DNA of 64,000 bases. It comes from Paenibacillus kobensis NBRC 15729. GTDB taxonomy: Bacteria; Bacillota; Bacilli; Paenibacillales; Paenibacillaceae. A program made the position numbers and the translations under genes. The stretch is from NCBI RefSeq assembly GCF_004000825.1, contig NZ_BILZ01000002.1, forward strand, positions 248,001 through 312,000, written 5' to 3'. The notes under the pieces are model-generated. The model saw nothing but the letters and a program-made list of their open reading frames with translations, was not told the DNA's origin and did no database searches. Below are positions 25,387 to 33,863 of the stretch, piece by piece (positions within the stretch are counted from its first letter, which is position 1; every line of letters starts with the position of its first letter).

Positions 25387-26892
25387 ATGACTGACACGAA
25401 GTATACGGCTACGAAGAGCACCACTGAACGAGCCATAGTAATCGGTGGCGGGATATCAGGATTATTGGCTGCCAAGGTGCTGTCTGAGTATTATGGCGAA
25501 ATTCTGGTAATTGACAGAGATGCCTTACCCGATCTGCCTGAGAATCGACCCGGTACTCCGCAAGCGTTTCAGCCCCATCGGCTAAGCCCTCGGGGTAGTT
25601 TGATCTTGAATCGTTTGTTTCCAGGCCTTACGGAGGAACTGCTGACGAACGGTGCTCCTTCATCACAGGGCAGAGCAAGTTATCTGATTAATCCGTACGG
25701 AAACATGGTCACCGTCAACCCTCAACAAGAAGCTTTGTTCAGCAGAGCGCTGCTGGAATGGGCGCTCCGCAGACGTGTGCAGATGATTCCGCACGTTCAT
25801 TTTCTAGCCCGGACAGACGTGTTAGGTTTCTATCCAACGCCGGACCGTTCCCAAATCATCGGGGTGCAAATCCAGGAACGAGGTTCAGCCCAAGCGCAGG
25901 TGAACCCTATTACGTCGGACCTTGTGATCGATTGCAGCGGCCGTTCCTCCAAAGCGGTCCAATGGCTGACCGAGCTCGGTTATGATGTGCCTGAACCGGA
26001 GCTGCTGAGAGTATCCCTGGGATACAGTACGCGCCATTACAAAATCCCTTCCGATAAAGCAGATCAATGGAACGTCCTCCGTTCCGAAGGTGACCCTGCC
26101 AGAGGGACTTATACAGCCGTATTGTCTGTTATTGAAAATAATATTGCCGAAATGACACTATGGGGTTTGGGAGGCCGTTATCCCGCTACGAATGCAGAGC
26201 AATTCGAACGCGAAGTAGCCCAATTGGCAAATCCGATATTTATGGAAAGGCTGCAGGAACTTGAGCCTGTGTCTTCTCCACGCGGTTACCGCGTGCCGGA
26301 GCTGACCCGACAACATTTTGAGCAAATGCGGCGTTGGCCGTCCGGTCTGTTGGTTATGGGAGATGCCTTTGCTCAGTTTGATCCCATCTACGGCCAAGGA
26401 ATGACCGTCGCCGCGATCGAAGCAGAAATTTTGGCAGCTTGCTTGTCACAGCAGCAACTCCGGCCTCGATCCGACTTCGAACTGAGCGTTCTCCAGCGAA
26501 TGCAGGATACGATTGAGCCCGCCTGGTGGTTAAACGGCGTCGCTGACTTGAGGTGGCCAGGAGTCGAGCATGTCGGGCCCGAGCCGTTAAAAGGTTTAAC
26601 TTTTGCACAACGCTATTTTGAATTCATCCTTAGACATTCAACGGAGCAGACCGATTATCAATTACACGGATTGTATTGGCTCGTGAATTCCTTGTACCTC
26701 TCTCCTTCCGAGCTGTTCAATCCGCACTTGGTTTCCTCCCTGCTTGCTGACGGTTCCGACGCCGGCAAACAACTGTTATATGAGTTAGCCGCAGGCTCCG
26801 ACAGGTCAATCGAAGAACTGCTCGAACACAACATGCCTTCTTTTGAACGGGCGGCATTTGCAACGATGGATCAATTGATGCAGCAACCCTAA
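25387..26892 (+). CDS. FAD-dependent monooxygenase/epoxidase-like protein
   Basis: A 501-residue flavoprotein of the PHBH-like group. The N-terminal dinucleotide motif is VIGGGISGLLAAKVLSEYY (about residues 19-37), followed by LVIDRDALPD. The internal SDLVIDCSGRSSKAVQWL and the C-terminal GDAFAQFDPIYGQGMTVAAI (FAD-contacting GD motif, about residues 325-344) are typical. The HRLSPRGSLILNRLFPGL region resembles epoxidases and halogenase-like enzymes acting on hydrophobic natural products. It may modify a xenobiotic, as TetX-type enzymes do, or a metabolite. It is first in an operon with TetR and ABC export genes. AGGAGG lies 6 bases upstream of the ATG. Confidence 0.82.
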   Translation: MTDTKYTATKSTTERAIVIGGGISGLLAAKVLSEYYGEILVIDRDALPDLPENRPGTPQAFQPHRLSPRGSLILNRLFPGLTEELLTNGAPSSQGRASYLINPYGNMVTVNPQQEALFSRALLEWALRRRVQMIPHVHFLARTDVLGFYPTPDRSQIIGVQIQERGSAQAQVNPITSDLVIDCSGRSSKAVQWLTELGYDVPEPELLRVSLGYSTRHYKIPSDKADQWNVLRSEGDPARGTYTAVLSVIENNIAEMTLWGLGGRYPATNAEQFEREVAQLANPIFMERLQELEPVSSPRGYRVPELTRQHFEQMRRWPSGLLVMGDAFAQFDPIYGQGMTVAAIEAEILAACLSQQQLRPRSDFELSVLQRMQDTIEPAWWLNGVADLRWPGVEHVGPEPLKGLTFAQRYFEFILRHSTEQTDYQLHGLYWLVNSLYLSPSELFNPHLVSSLLADGSDAGKQLLYELAAGSDRSIEELLEHNMPSFERAAFATMDQLMQQP

Positions 26893-26924
26893 CATGGAAT
26901 GGTTATCAATCAAAGGAGTGAATT

Positions 26925-27548
26925 TTGCAGCTCATGTCACCTTTAACCGAAAAACAACTTCTCGGCAGACGTAAAGCACGAAGAGAACAAATTATGGAAG
27001 CTGCCTATCGAGTCTTTGCCCAGCGAGGCTGGAATAGAGCCAAGATGAGTATGATCGCCGATGAAGCCGGTCTCAGTGCCGGCCAGCTTTACCGTTTTTT
27101 TGAATCCAAAGAAGAGCTGTTCATTGCGCTTATCGAAGTAGCGATGGAAGAATCCGTCAACGCGTTGAAAACCATCTATCAACTTCCCGGTTCTCCGTAT
27201 GAAAAACTAAAGGCTTTTACCACAAGCGTGTTGGAGGACGTAAAATCGCAATACCCGTTTATGCTGATCCAACAAGCTCATGTTTCGGATGAAGTTCCGC
27301 CGGAAGTTAAGCAAATGATTAACAAATACTCGATGGACCACTATGTGGAACTGCTGCTGCCATTGTTCATAGAAGGACAGGAAACGCAACAATTCGTCGA
27401 TGGAGATCTATCGATCTTAATCTCCTCCTTCCTGATCACACTTTCCGCTCTGGCAACATTCAACATGCCTATGGCAGACAACTATCGGATGCCGGAAGCC
27501 GAAATGGTTCTGCGTATCGTAGCCGGCCCCAAGGCCGCTGCTCTTTAA
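26925..27548 (+). CDS. TetR/AcrR-family transcriptional regulator
   Basis: A 207-residue repressor-type protein with the helix-turn-helix IMEAAYRVFAQRGWNRAKMS, then MIADEAGLSAGQLYRFFESKEEL (about residues 24-66), and a helical ligand domain. The TTG at 26925 has AAAGGAG 7 bases upstream and is the preferred start. The ATG 3 codons later has poorer spacing. It lies between the monooxygenase and ABC genes and probably controls them through the palindrome at 25240. Confidence 0.82.
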   Translation: MQLMSPLTEKQLLGRRKARREQIMEAAYRVFAQRGWNRAKMSMIADEAGLSAGQLYRFFESKEELFIALIEVAMEESVNALKTIYQLPGSPYEKLKAFTTSVLEDVKSQYPFMLIQQAHVSDEVPPEVKQMINKYSMDHYVELLLPLFIEGQETQQFVDGDLSILISSFLITLSALATFNMPMADNYRMPEAEMVLRIVAGPKAAAL

Positions 27549-27586
27549 AAAATCATTTTCAAGCGAAGGGCGGGAGATGATCGGAG

Positions 27587-28354
27587 ATGAGTACAATGGT
27601 TACTTGCACGAACCTAACCAAAAGCTACGGAAAACATGATGCTGTCAGCCATCTCGCAATGAATCTGACCGAGAAAACCATCTATGGATTGCTTGGCCGC
27701 AACGGAGCTGGAAAAACGACTCTGCTGAATATGATCACAGGCGGCATATTCCCCAGTTACGGCCAAATCGAAATCGCAGGGTCCCGGCTCAGGATAGGCG
27801 AAACTCCACAAGACGTCTGCTATATACGGGAGAAAAATCTATTCTTCGGCAGCGCGAAAGTGATGGAGATCCTGCAGCTTGCATCCGTGTTCCACAAAAA
27901 CTGGGACTGGACATTCGCCCACGAGCTGCTTAGAACCTTCAACCTCAACCCCAACAAGAAAATCCGCCAGCTCTCTAGAGGCATGGAATCGCTAGTAGGG
28001 AATATCATCGGTCTGGCAAGCCGGGCGCCACTAACGATTTACGACGAACCGGTGCTTGGTCTTGATGTGCTGATGCGGGAGCGATTCTACCGCATTCTGC
28101 TGCAAGACGAAGTGGACCATCTCCGAAATCAGTCTCATTTATTGACTGGCGAACGAGAAGCTATAGAAATTTTCATAAACGGAAGGCAAGTCATCTATAA
28201 GGAGGCTCACGGCAAAGGATTTCTGGCTGCCGTATACGGACCGCTCGGAGATGCGGACAGACAGCAGGCTCATAAGCTCGGCATCTCCATCGAAGGCCTG
28301 CCGCTGCAGAAATTCTTCTCCTATTTAATCGAAGGGGGGCAGCGAATTGAATAA
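27587..28354 (+). CDS. ABC transporter ATPase lacking the H-loop region
   Basis: A 255-residue ATP-binding subunit of a two-gene exporter. Seen: Walker A GRNGAGKTT (residues 37-45), signature LSRGM (129-133), Walker B LTIYDE (149-154) and D-loop GLD (158-160). After FYRILLQDEVDH the sequence passes directly into LRNQSHLLTGEREAIEIFI. Related proteins have about 30-40 residues there, including the STHLxxE switch histidine. The reading frame is intact, so this looks like an in-frame deletion. Hydrolysis may be impaired. It overlaps the permease gene by 8 bases. Confidence 0.8.
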   Translation: MSTMVTCTNLTKSYGKHDAVSHLAMNLTEKTIYGLLGRNGAGKTTLLNMITGGIFPSYGQIEIAGSRLRIGETPQDVCYIREKNLFFGSAKVMEILQLASVFHKNWDWTFAHELLRTFNLNPNKKIRQLSRGMESLVGNIIGLASRAPLTIYDEPVLGLDVLMRERFYRILLQDEVDHLRNQSHLLTGEREAIEIFINGRQVIYKEAHGKGFLAAVYGPLGDADRQQAHKLGISIEGLPLQKFFSYLIEGGQRIE

Positions 28355-29033
28355 AATCGCTGTATTGACGAAAGCATCCTTCTTACAGCTTAAGTTGTAT
28401 CTGTTGATTATTCTAGGCATCTTTGCCGTCAGTTTGATTACAGATCTAATCTTAAGTCTATCCATGGGAGCAGGAGAGAACTCTTCGGTGTCAGCCGGGA
28501 ACCTATTTACGCTATTCCTGATCTTCGTGGGCAGCGTCCTGCCGGTAAGCTTTTTCAGAAGGATCATCAACTTAGGCGCAACCCGCAAAGATTATTACGT
28601 AGGCATCTTAATCATCTATGCGTTATGGTCGCTCATCTTCGCAGTATTCAACATTGCTTGGTACCAATTGGAGATAAACTGGATCCGTGATTATGAACAT
28701 ACATTTAATATTCTCGAAATTTTCCAATGGGATCAATTCGGCGTTGCGGGAATGTTGGTGTACCAGTTCGGCGCTTATCTGTTTCTGCTATCGCTCTTGA
28801 ACCTATTGTTCTCCGGATTGCGCCACGCCGCAGGTTGGGTTATCTGGGCAGTATTCATCGCGGCAATCCCCATCCTCACGTCGATCGCGCCGCTTCGCAG
28901 TAAACTTGTCGACGGACTAAAGACGCTGATCTCCAACGATTCCCTTCTTCAAGGATTCGGATTGACACTCGCACTTGCATGCTTGCTGCTAGCCGGCGGC
29001 TGGTGGTTTACGGCAAGACGTGCCTTAATCTAA
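28347..29033 (+). CDS. ABC transporter permease
   Basis: A 228-residue integral membrane protein with about six hydrophobic helices (for example LKLYLLIILGIFAVSLITDL near the N-terminus and LTLALACLLLAGGWWF near the end). Partner of the preceding ATPase. The start is TTG 28347: GAAGGGGGG lies 7 bases before it, and it overlaps the ATPase stop by 8 bases. A terminator follows. The exported substrate is unknown; the operon context suggests a drug or the monooxygenase product. Confidence 0.75.
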   Translation: MNKIAVLTKASFLQLKLYLLIILGIFAVSLITDLILSLSMGAGENSSVSAGNLFTLFLIFVGSVLPVSFFRRIINLGATRKDYYVGILIIYALWSLIFAVFNIAWYQLEINWIRDYEHTFNILEIFQWDQFGVAGMLVYQFGAYLFLLSLLNLLFSGLRHAAGWVIWAVFIAAIPILTSIAPLRSKLVDGLKTLISNDSLLQGFGLTLALACLLLAGGWWFTARRALI

Positions 29034-29061
29034 CCCCTTCATCATCTAACGGCAAGTTTTG

Positions 29062-29090
29062 GGGCCATCCCTTGCGGGGATGGCCCTTCT
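29062..29090 (+). terminator. Terminator of the monooxygenase-TetR-ABC operon
   Basis: A perfect 10-bp stem (GGGCCATCCC with its complement at 29077-29086) and a short pyrimidine tail. Its stem is nearly the same as those at 20625 and 25142. Confidence 0.75.
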
Positions 29091-29109
29091 CGGACCAACC
29101 CTAGCTTTC

Positions 29110-30003
29110 TTACGAGTTTATTGAACTTTTTGAACAGGCTCTTAAAATATCAATATTCTCCTGAAGGAAAGTCAGATTCTTTTCAATTCCTCTGTTTTTA
29201 CACCAAACAACTGCGCTGAAGGCATCGTAAATATCATATAACGGCAACACTCTCTCCAGAGCCAACATAGGTCGAACCGATTGATACCCTTCGATAAATG
29301 GCATCTTTGTTCTCGGATTGACTTCCCAAATATATCGATTCACTTTGGTAAAATCGATTTCCGACGATCCGCCCCGTGCACTCTCGAAATCAATAATGCC
29401 AGCAACCTCGTTGCCATTCACCAATATATTCCCTGGTCTAAAATCCATATGAACAATGCATGGCCCGTCAGGATCGGGTAAAGCAGAGAAAACTTCGTCA
29501 AAGTGAAGAATACATCTTTCATACAAGGTCGAGTCGAGAATCTCTTTGCATGGCTCTTTCCACTGTTCAAAGATGCTTCTAATATGTAATCTCCAATCAT
29601 TAGGCTCAAGCAGCTTAAACCCATCGGTTACATGGTAACCATACCCAGGAGTCTTAACCTCATGGAGCATAGCCAGATACACGCCGATTTGATAAGAGAG
29701 TTTCTCATCAACGTCCCCTGTACAAGGCTTACCTTGAATGGCTGAAAGAAGCAAGGCTCCCGTACTGCTTTCATCCCCGTACCAAATGTCCAACACCTCA
29801 GGAACAGGTATTATCCCTTTCAATGTTTCAAGCATCTGATATTCGCGGAATAGTTTGTCCTTGTTATATGGGATTTTCACAAAAACGTTAGCTCCGCTGG
29901 CAAGAGTAAGCTTGTATACATCGGAACTAAATGACTCCGGAACATCATCAATATTCAAAACGTTTAACTTTAGCTTTTCTATAACTTTCAGAATAGAACT
30001 CAT
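29110..30003 (-). CDS. Aminoglycoside phosphotransferase-family kinase
   Basis: A 297-residue small-molecule kinase of the APH/choline-kinase fold. Visible: NVFVKIPYNKDKLFREYQML (ATP-binding lysine region), CIVHMDFRPGNILVNG (catalytic HxDxxxxN, about residues 190-206) and GIIDFESARGG (metal-binding Asp). The start at 30003 has AGGAGG 6 bases upstream; the longer frame (to 30057) does not. It is monocistronic. Substrate is unknown; family membership alone does not show antibiotic resistance. Confidence 0.8.
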   Translation of the reverse strand: MSSILKVIEKLKLNVLNIDDVPESFSSDVYKLTLASGANVFVKIPYNKDKLFREYQMLETLKGIIPVPEVLDIWYGDESSTGALLLSAIQGKPCTGDVDEKLSYQIGVYLAMLHEVKTPGYGYHVTDGFKLLEPNDWRLHIRSIFEQWKEPCKEILDSTLYERCILHFDEVFSALPDPDGPCIVHMDFRPGNILVNGNEVAGIIDFESARGGSSEIDFTKVNRYIWEVNPRTKMPFIEGYQSVRPMLALERVLPLYDIYDAFSAVVWCKNRGIEKNLTFLQENIDILRACSKSSINS

Positions 30004-30175
30004 ATGTAACCTCCTGATTAGCAGCGGGTTGTTCCGATTTGTTGCTATGAAAACCAAATTAAATCCAATATATTACATGTATCATAATTTCGAACCGGTA
30101 CCAAGACTTTTTTCCAACGTCCCCCTTCATGGATGGAATCGCTAGGGTACTGTTCACCACGAGATCAGCACAACA

Positions 30176-30220
30176 AAAACAACCTTAATCCGGCCAAGCG
30201 CCCGAACTAAGGTTGTTTCT
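30176..30220 (-). terminator. Terminator of the UDP-sugar/LAB_N operon
   Basis: A 10-bp stem (AACAACCTTA with its complement at 30208-30217) is followed on the minus strand by TTTTGTTG. Confidence 0.75.
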
Positions 30221-30281
30221 TTCGTTTCTATCGCATTTCAATTGCCGATGATTACTTCATCCTCGAACACGAATCATGCCG

Positions 30282-30614
30282 CTACATATTCGAATCGACA
30301 GACCGGCCGCCTGTTTGCGCATCCGCCAAATTCGCTTTGCGGTTGATCATGATATTCCGGATATAGATGAATACGCTGGGCAATTGCCCCAGAATGAAGA
30401 CGGGGTCGCGGCGGTAGATCGCGTATGCCGACAGGACCGCGCTGCCCAGTATGCTGTAGACCCAGAAGGACAGCGGCACGACCGTCTGCTTCGCTTTCTC
30501 GCTCGCCAGCCATTGCGTTATGAAACGCATCGTGAACAGCAGCTGTCCGGCGAACCCGAATACGACCCAACAGATTTCACTGACCGATAAGTTGCTGAAT
30601 GTGAGCTGCCCCAT
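30282..30614 (-). CDS. LAB_N-domain membrane protein
   Basis: A 110-residue protein of the lipid-A-disaccharide-synthase N-terminal-like family, found alone in many bacteria next to GT2 enzymes. It has about three hydrophobic helices: ICWVVFGFAGQLLFTMRFI, SFWVYSILGSAVLSAYAIY and a C-terminal VFILGQLPSVFIYIRNI. The QW.ASE-K block (ITQWLASEKAKQ) is typical. The start at 30614 lies one base after the GT2 stop, so the frame up to 30677 is not used. It probably assists a lipid-linked sugar transfer. Confidence 0.75.
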   Translation of the reverse strand: MGQLTFSNLSVSEICWVVFGFAGQLLFTMRFITQWLASEKAKQTVVPLSFWVYSILGSAVLSAYAIYRRDPVFILGQLPSVFIYIRNIMINRKANLADAQTGGRSVDSNM

Positions 30615-30615
30615 C

Positions 30616-31323
30616 CTATTGGCCCTTAATCTGGTAGCGGATGACCCGTTTGCGCAGCCAGCCGATGACGATTGCATCCATCAACCCGACGAATGCCCGA
30701 TTAAACACACCGTACTTGGACACGCCGAACTGCCTTTCATGATGCGACACAGCAACCTCGATCACCTTGAAGCCGTTGATCTTCGCAAGCGTCGGCAGAA
30801 ACCGGTGCATCCCTTCGTACAAATAATAGCTGTCCGCGACCTCCCGCTTCATCAGCTTCATCGGACAGCCCGTATCGTAGATGCTGTCGCCGGTCAGCCA
30901 ATTGCGCACGCCGTTGCCGACGCGGGAAGAAACCTTCTTCACGAGCGTGTCCTGCCGGCGCACCCGTTTGCCGTTCACGAAATCCATCTGCGGAATATAA
31001 GGCATCAGCTTGAAAATATCGCGCGGATCCGTCTGCAGATCGGCATCGATGAGCGCAATCAATTCTCCAACCGACTGTTTAAGTCCGGCATAGATCGCGG
31101 CCGTCTGCCCGCAGTTTGATTCGAAATGAATGACCCTCACGGCCGGATCTTCCTGCGCAAGTTCATTCAGCAGGCTTGCGCTGCGGTCCTTGCTTCCGTC
31201 GTTGACAAGCACGATCTCGTAGCTTTCAACCCGTCCTCTCACCGCATTCGTAATCGCTTCATGCAGCGGCCGAATATTGTCCTCTTCGTTATAGATCGGC
31301 GCTACGATTGACAGTCTTACCAT
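30616..31323 (-). CDS. Family 2 glycosyltransferase (DPM1/ArnC-like)
   Basis: A 235-residue GT-A enzyme likely to transfer a sugar from a UDP-donor to polyprenyl phosphate. It has LSIVAPIYNEEDNI, LVNDGSKDRS, LIDADLQTDPRDI (DxD metal/donor motif, about residues 90-102), and the acceptor-side ISLTG-like pattern GDSIYDTGCPMKLMKRE. It lacks the C-terminal membrane helices of some relatives; the adjacent LAB_N protein may supply them. The start at 31323 has AGGAG 9 bases upstream and overlaps the epimerase gene by 7 bases. Confidence 0.85.
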   Translation of the reverse strand: MVRLSIVAPIYNEEDNIRPLHEAITNAVRGRVESYEIVLVNDGSKDRSASLLNELAQEDPAVRVIHFESNCGQTAAIYAGLKQSVGELIALIDADLQTDPRDIFKLMPYIPQMDFVNGKRVRRQDTLVKKVSSRVGNGVRNWLTGDSIYDTGCPMKLMKREVADSYYLYEGMHRFLPTLAKINGFKVIEVAVSHHERQFGVSKYGVFNRAFVGLMDAIVIGWLRKRVIRYQIKGQ

Positions 31324-32351
31324 ACGCACTCACTCCTGTACCATGTAACGAACCGGGTTATCCCTTGCGCAAGCTGAGTCTTAGGTTCATATCCGAACAA
31401 CCGGTTCGCTTTTGTAATATCCGCATAGGTTTTCTCGACGTCCCCAGGCTGCTTCGGCAGCCTGCGAATGTTCGCTTTGCGCCCGAGCTCGTTCTCAATA
31501 GTCTGAACAAGCTCAGCAAGCTCTATGGTATGATTCGTACCCAAATTGACGATTTCATATACAGGTTCACGACTTTCTACATAATGAAGAGCACCGAGCA
31601 TTCCGTCGATAATATCGTCAATATACGTATAATCACGCCTAGTCGACCCGTCGCCGTACACGGTCAGTTCCTCGCCATGGTCCAGCATGCGGGTAAATTT
31701 ATAGATGGCGAGATCCGGCCGCTGCCTAGCACCATACACGGTAAAAAATCGAAGCATGATCGTATCGATACCATAAAGATGGTGATACGTGTGCCCGACC
31801 ACTTCGCATGATTTCTTCGTTGCCGCATACGGCGAGATGCTCCGGTCCACGACATCCTGCTCGGAGAACGGCACCTTCAACTGATTGCCGTATACAGACG
31901 ACGAAGAGGCGCACAGCCATTTGCGTACGCCATGCTTACGCATCGCTTCGAGCACCTGCATCGTCCCCCGAACGTTCACGTCCTCGTAGAGCAGCGGATT
32001 ATCGATCGACGGCCTCACGCCAGCCATCGCCGCCAGATGAATGACCGCATCGATTCGCTCCTGCTCGAATATCGCTTCCAATTCGTCTGAATGGCGGATA
32101 TCCGCCACGACAAGCTTATATGCGGGCCCGTTCACGAAGTCTGGCAGCCTGCTCAAGTCCTCTTTCTTATTCCTGTAAGGGAAGGCACGCTTCGTTCCGG
32201 TACTCTGAAGCACGTTGCTTATCTTGATCTTATAATCATAAAAATCCGCGAAATTATCGATGCAAACGACACGGTGCCCAAGGCTGAGCAGCCTCTCGCA
32301 CCAATGGGAGCCGATAAAACCCGCTCCTCCGGTTACGCAATACGTTCTCAT
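31317..32351 (-). CDS. NAD-dependent sugar epimerase (UDP-glucuronate 4-epimerase-like)
   Basis: A 344-residue extended-SDR enzyme. Motifs: CVTGGAGFIGSHWCERLL (Rossmann, residues 5-22), CIDNFADFYD, HLAAMAGVRPSIDNPLLYED, SSSSVYG with YAATKK (catalytic Ser and YxxxK), and RDYTYIDDIIDGM. The AMAGVRxSI block and FTVYGARQRPDLAI are typical of UDP-glucuronate 4-epimerases. Its start overlaps the upstream ugd stop (ATGA), so UDP-glucuronate from Ugd is the natural substrate. A decarboxylating role cannot be excluded. Confidence 0.82.
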   Translation of the reverse strand: MRTYCVTGGAGFIGSHWCERLLSLGHRVVCIDNFADFYDYKIKISNVLQSTGTKRAFPYRNKKEDLSRLPDFVNGPAYKLVVADIRHSDELEAIFEQERIDAVIHLAAMAGVRPSIDNPLLYEDVNVRGTMQVLEAMRKHGVRKWLCASSSSVYGNQLKVPFSEQDVVDRSISPYAATKKSCEVVGHTYHHLYGIDTIMLRFFTVYGARQRPDLAIYKFTRMLDHGEELTVYGDGSTRRDYTYIDDIIDGMLGALHYVESREPVYEIVNLGTNHTIELAELVQTIENELGRKANIRRLPKQPGDVEKTYADITKANRLFGYEPKTQLAQGITRFVTWYRSECVW

Positions 32352-33724
32352 TGAGCCTCCCGCAGCGTATAATGCCGCCGATCCGAGCCGTCTCCGACTC
32401 CATAGTAATGGAAGCGGCCGCGAACAGCCTTATCCTGTCCGAACATGTTGCGGCAATCAAATAAAAAGCTGCTGCGCATGCTGCCTGCAATAGCGTTCCA
32501 ATCGACTCTGCGAAATTGCTCCCATTCGGTCATGATGACGATGGCATCCGCTTGAATGGCGCTTTCCTCTTCGCTGATGCAGTATTCGATCGATGGGTTC
32601 AGATCTGGCCATAACCGCACTGCTTGCTTCATTCCTTGCGGGCAATAGACGCGAATCGCCGCTCCTTTGCCGCTCAGTCCCTGAATGACATCGTAGCTTG
32701 GCGTCTCGCGAATGTCGTCGGTGTCCGGCTTGAAGGCCAGCCCCCAGACGGCGATCGTCCTGCCTTTCAAGGAACCGCCATAAGAGAGCGTCTCGCTTAT
32801 GCGGTCAAGCATCGTCTGCTTCTGTTTCTTATTCGCAGCGATAGCAGCCTGTACAACATAAAGCTCTTCGCCGCTTCGTCTGCCGACGTCGACGAGCGCC
32901 TGCGTATCTTTCGGGAAGCAGCTGCCTCCATATCCCGGGCCCGCCTGCAAGAAGTGGGGCGATATCCGTTCGTCCATACCCATTCCTTGCGCGATATGCG
33001 AAATGTTCGCCCCGACCTTCTCGGCCAGCAGCGCCATTTCGTTGATGAACGATATTTTGACCGCCAAGAACGAATTAGCTGCGTATTTAATCATCTCTGC
33101 CGACTCCAGATTCGTGCAGAGGAACGGGATGCCCGCATCGGCATGCACCGAATAGACCGACTGGAGCAGCCGCTCTGCATGCTCGGATTCGGTCCCGATA
33201 ATGACTCTGGACGGCGACAATGCATCACTCACGGCTTGACCCTGCCGCAAAAATTCCGGGTTCGATGCCACCTCGATCCGATAGGCTGCACCACTGCCGG
33301 CAACAGCGCTGTCGAAGTAGCGTTGGAACGTTCCGCAAGTGCCTACAGGCAGTGTCGACTTTAACACGACGAGCTTGTCCCGGTCCGCATATTGCGCAAT
33401 CGAAAGCGCCGCTTCCCGGACATAACGAAGATCCGCGCTGCCGTCCATCTTCGAAGGCGTTCCGACCGCGATGAAGATTACATCGCTGTTGTGAACGACT
33501 TGCTCGGCACTTGTCGTGAACGACAACGCGCCTGATTGAAGCCCTTCCTTAAGCAGTTTATCCAAGCCTGGCTCATAAATCGGAGATTCACCTTCGCGCA
33601 GACGGGTTATTTTGTAATCATCGACATCCATGCACGTCACTTGGAAACCATAATGAGCAAGAACCGCGCCGTGGACGAGCCCTACGTACCCTGTACCGAT
33701 TATTCCAATTGTTATCATCGTCAT
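32348..33724 (-). CDS. UDP-glucose/GDP-mannose 6-dehydrogenase
   Basis: A 458-residue NAD-dependent dehydrogenase, most probably UDP-glucose to UDP-glucuronate. It has IGIIGTGYVGLVHGAVLAHYG (cofactor motif), YEPGLDKLL, FIAVGTPS, EVASNPEFLRQGQAV, and the active-site GPGYGGSCFPKDTQAL (catalytic Cys about residue 258). The C-terminal domain includes WGLAFKPDTDDIRETPS. The preferred start 33724 has GAGGTG just upstream. It heads the operon ugd-epimerase-GT2-LAB_N and is divergent from a MarR regulator. Confidence 0.88.
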   Translation of the reverse strand: MTMITIGIIGTGYVGLVHGAVLAHYGFQVTCMDVDDYKITRLREGESPIYEPGLDKLLKEGLQSGALSFTTSAEQVVHNSDVIFIAVGTPSKMDGSADLRYVREAALSIAQYADRDKLVVLKSTLPVGTCGTFQRYFDSAVAGSGAAYRIEVASNPEFLRQGQAVSDALSPSRVIIGTESEHAERLLQSVYSVHADAGIPFLCTNLESAEMIKYAANSFLAVKISFINEMALLAEKVGANISHIAQGMGMDERISPHFLQAGPGYGGSCFPKDTQALVDVGRRSGEELYVVQAAIAANKKQKQTMLDRISETLSYGGSLKGRTIAVWGLAFKPDTDDIRETPSYDVIQGLSGKGAAIRVYCPQGMKQAVRLWPDLNPSIEYCISEEESAIQADAIVIMTEWEQFRRVDWNAIAGSMRSSFLFDCRNMFGQDKAVRGRFHYYGVGDGSDRRHYTLREAQ

Positions 33725-33863
33725 ATTCACCTCATCTTCTTGGTGCTGCTTGACTTTCATTTACGATGAGCGAGATAATTAGTTTACTAACTTAACTATT
33801 AATATAATAATGAACCGTTTCGCATAATTCAAGTATAATAAGCTTGTACAAATTCAGATTGAG

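Noticed and set aside
29110-30003. Calling the APH-like protein an antibiotic resistance gene
   Set aside because: The kinase fold is shared by many metabolic kinases; no resistance subgroup motif was recognised.
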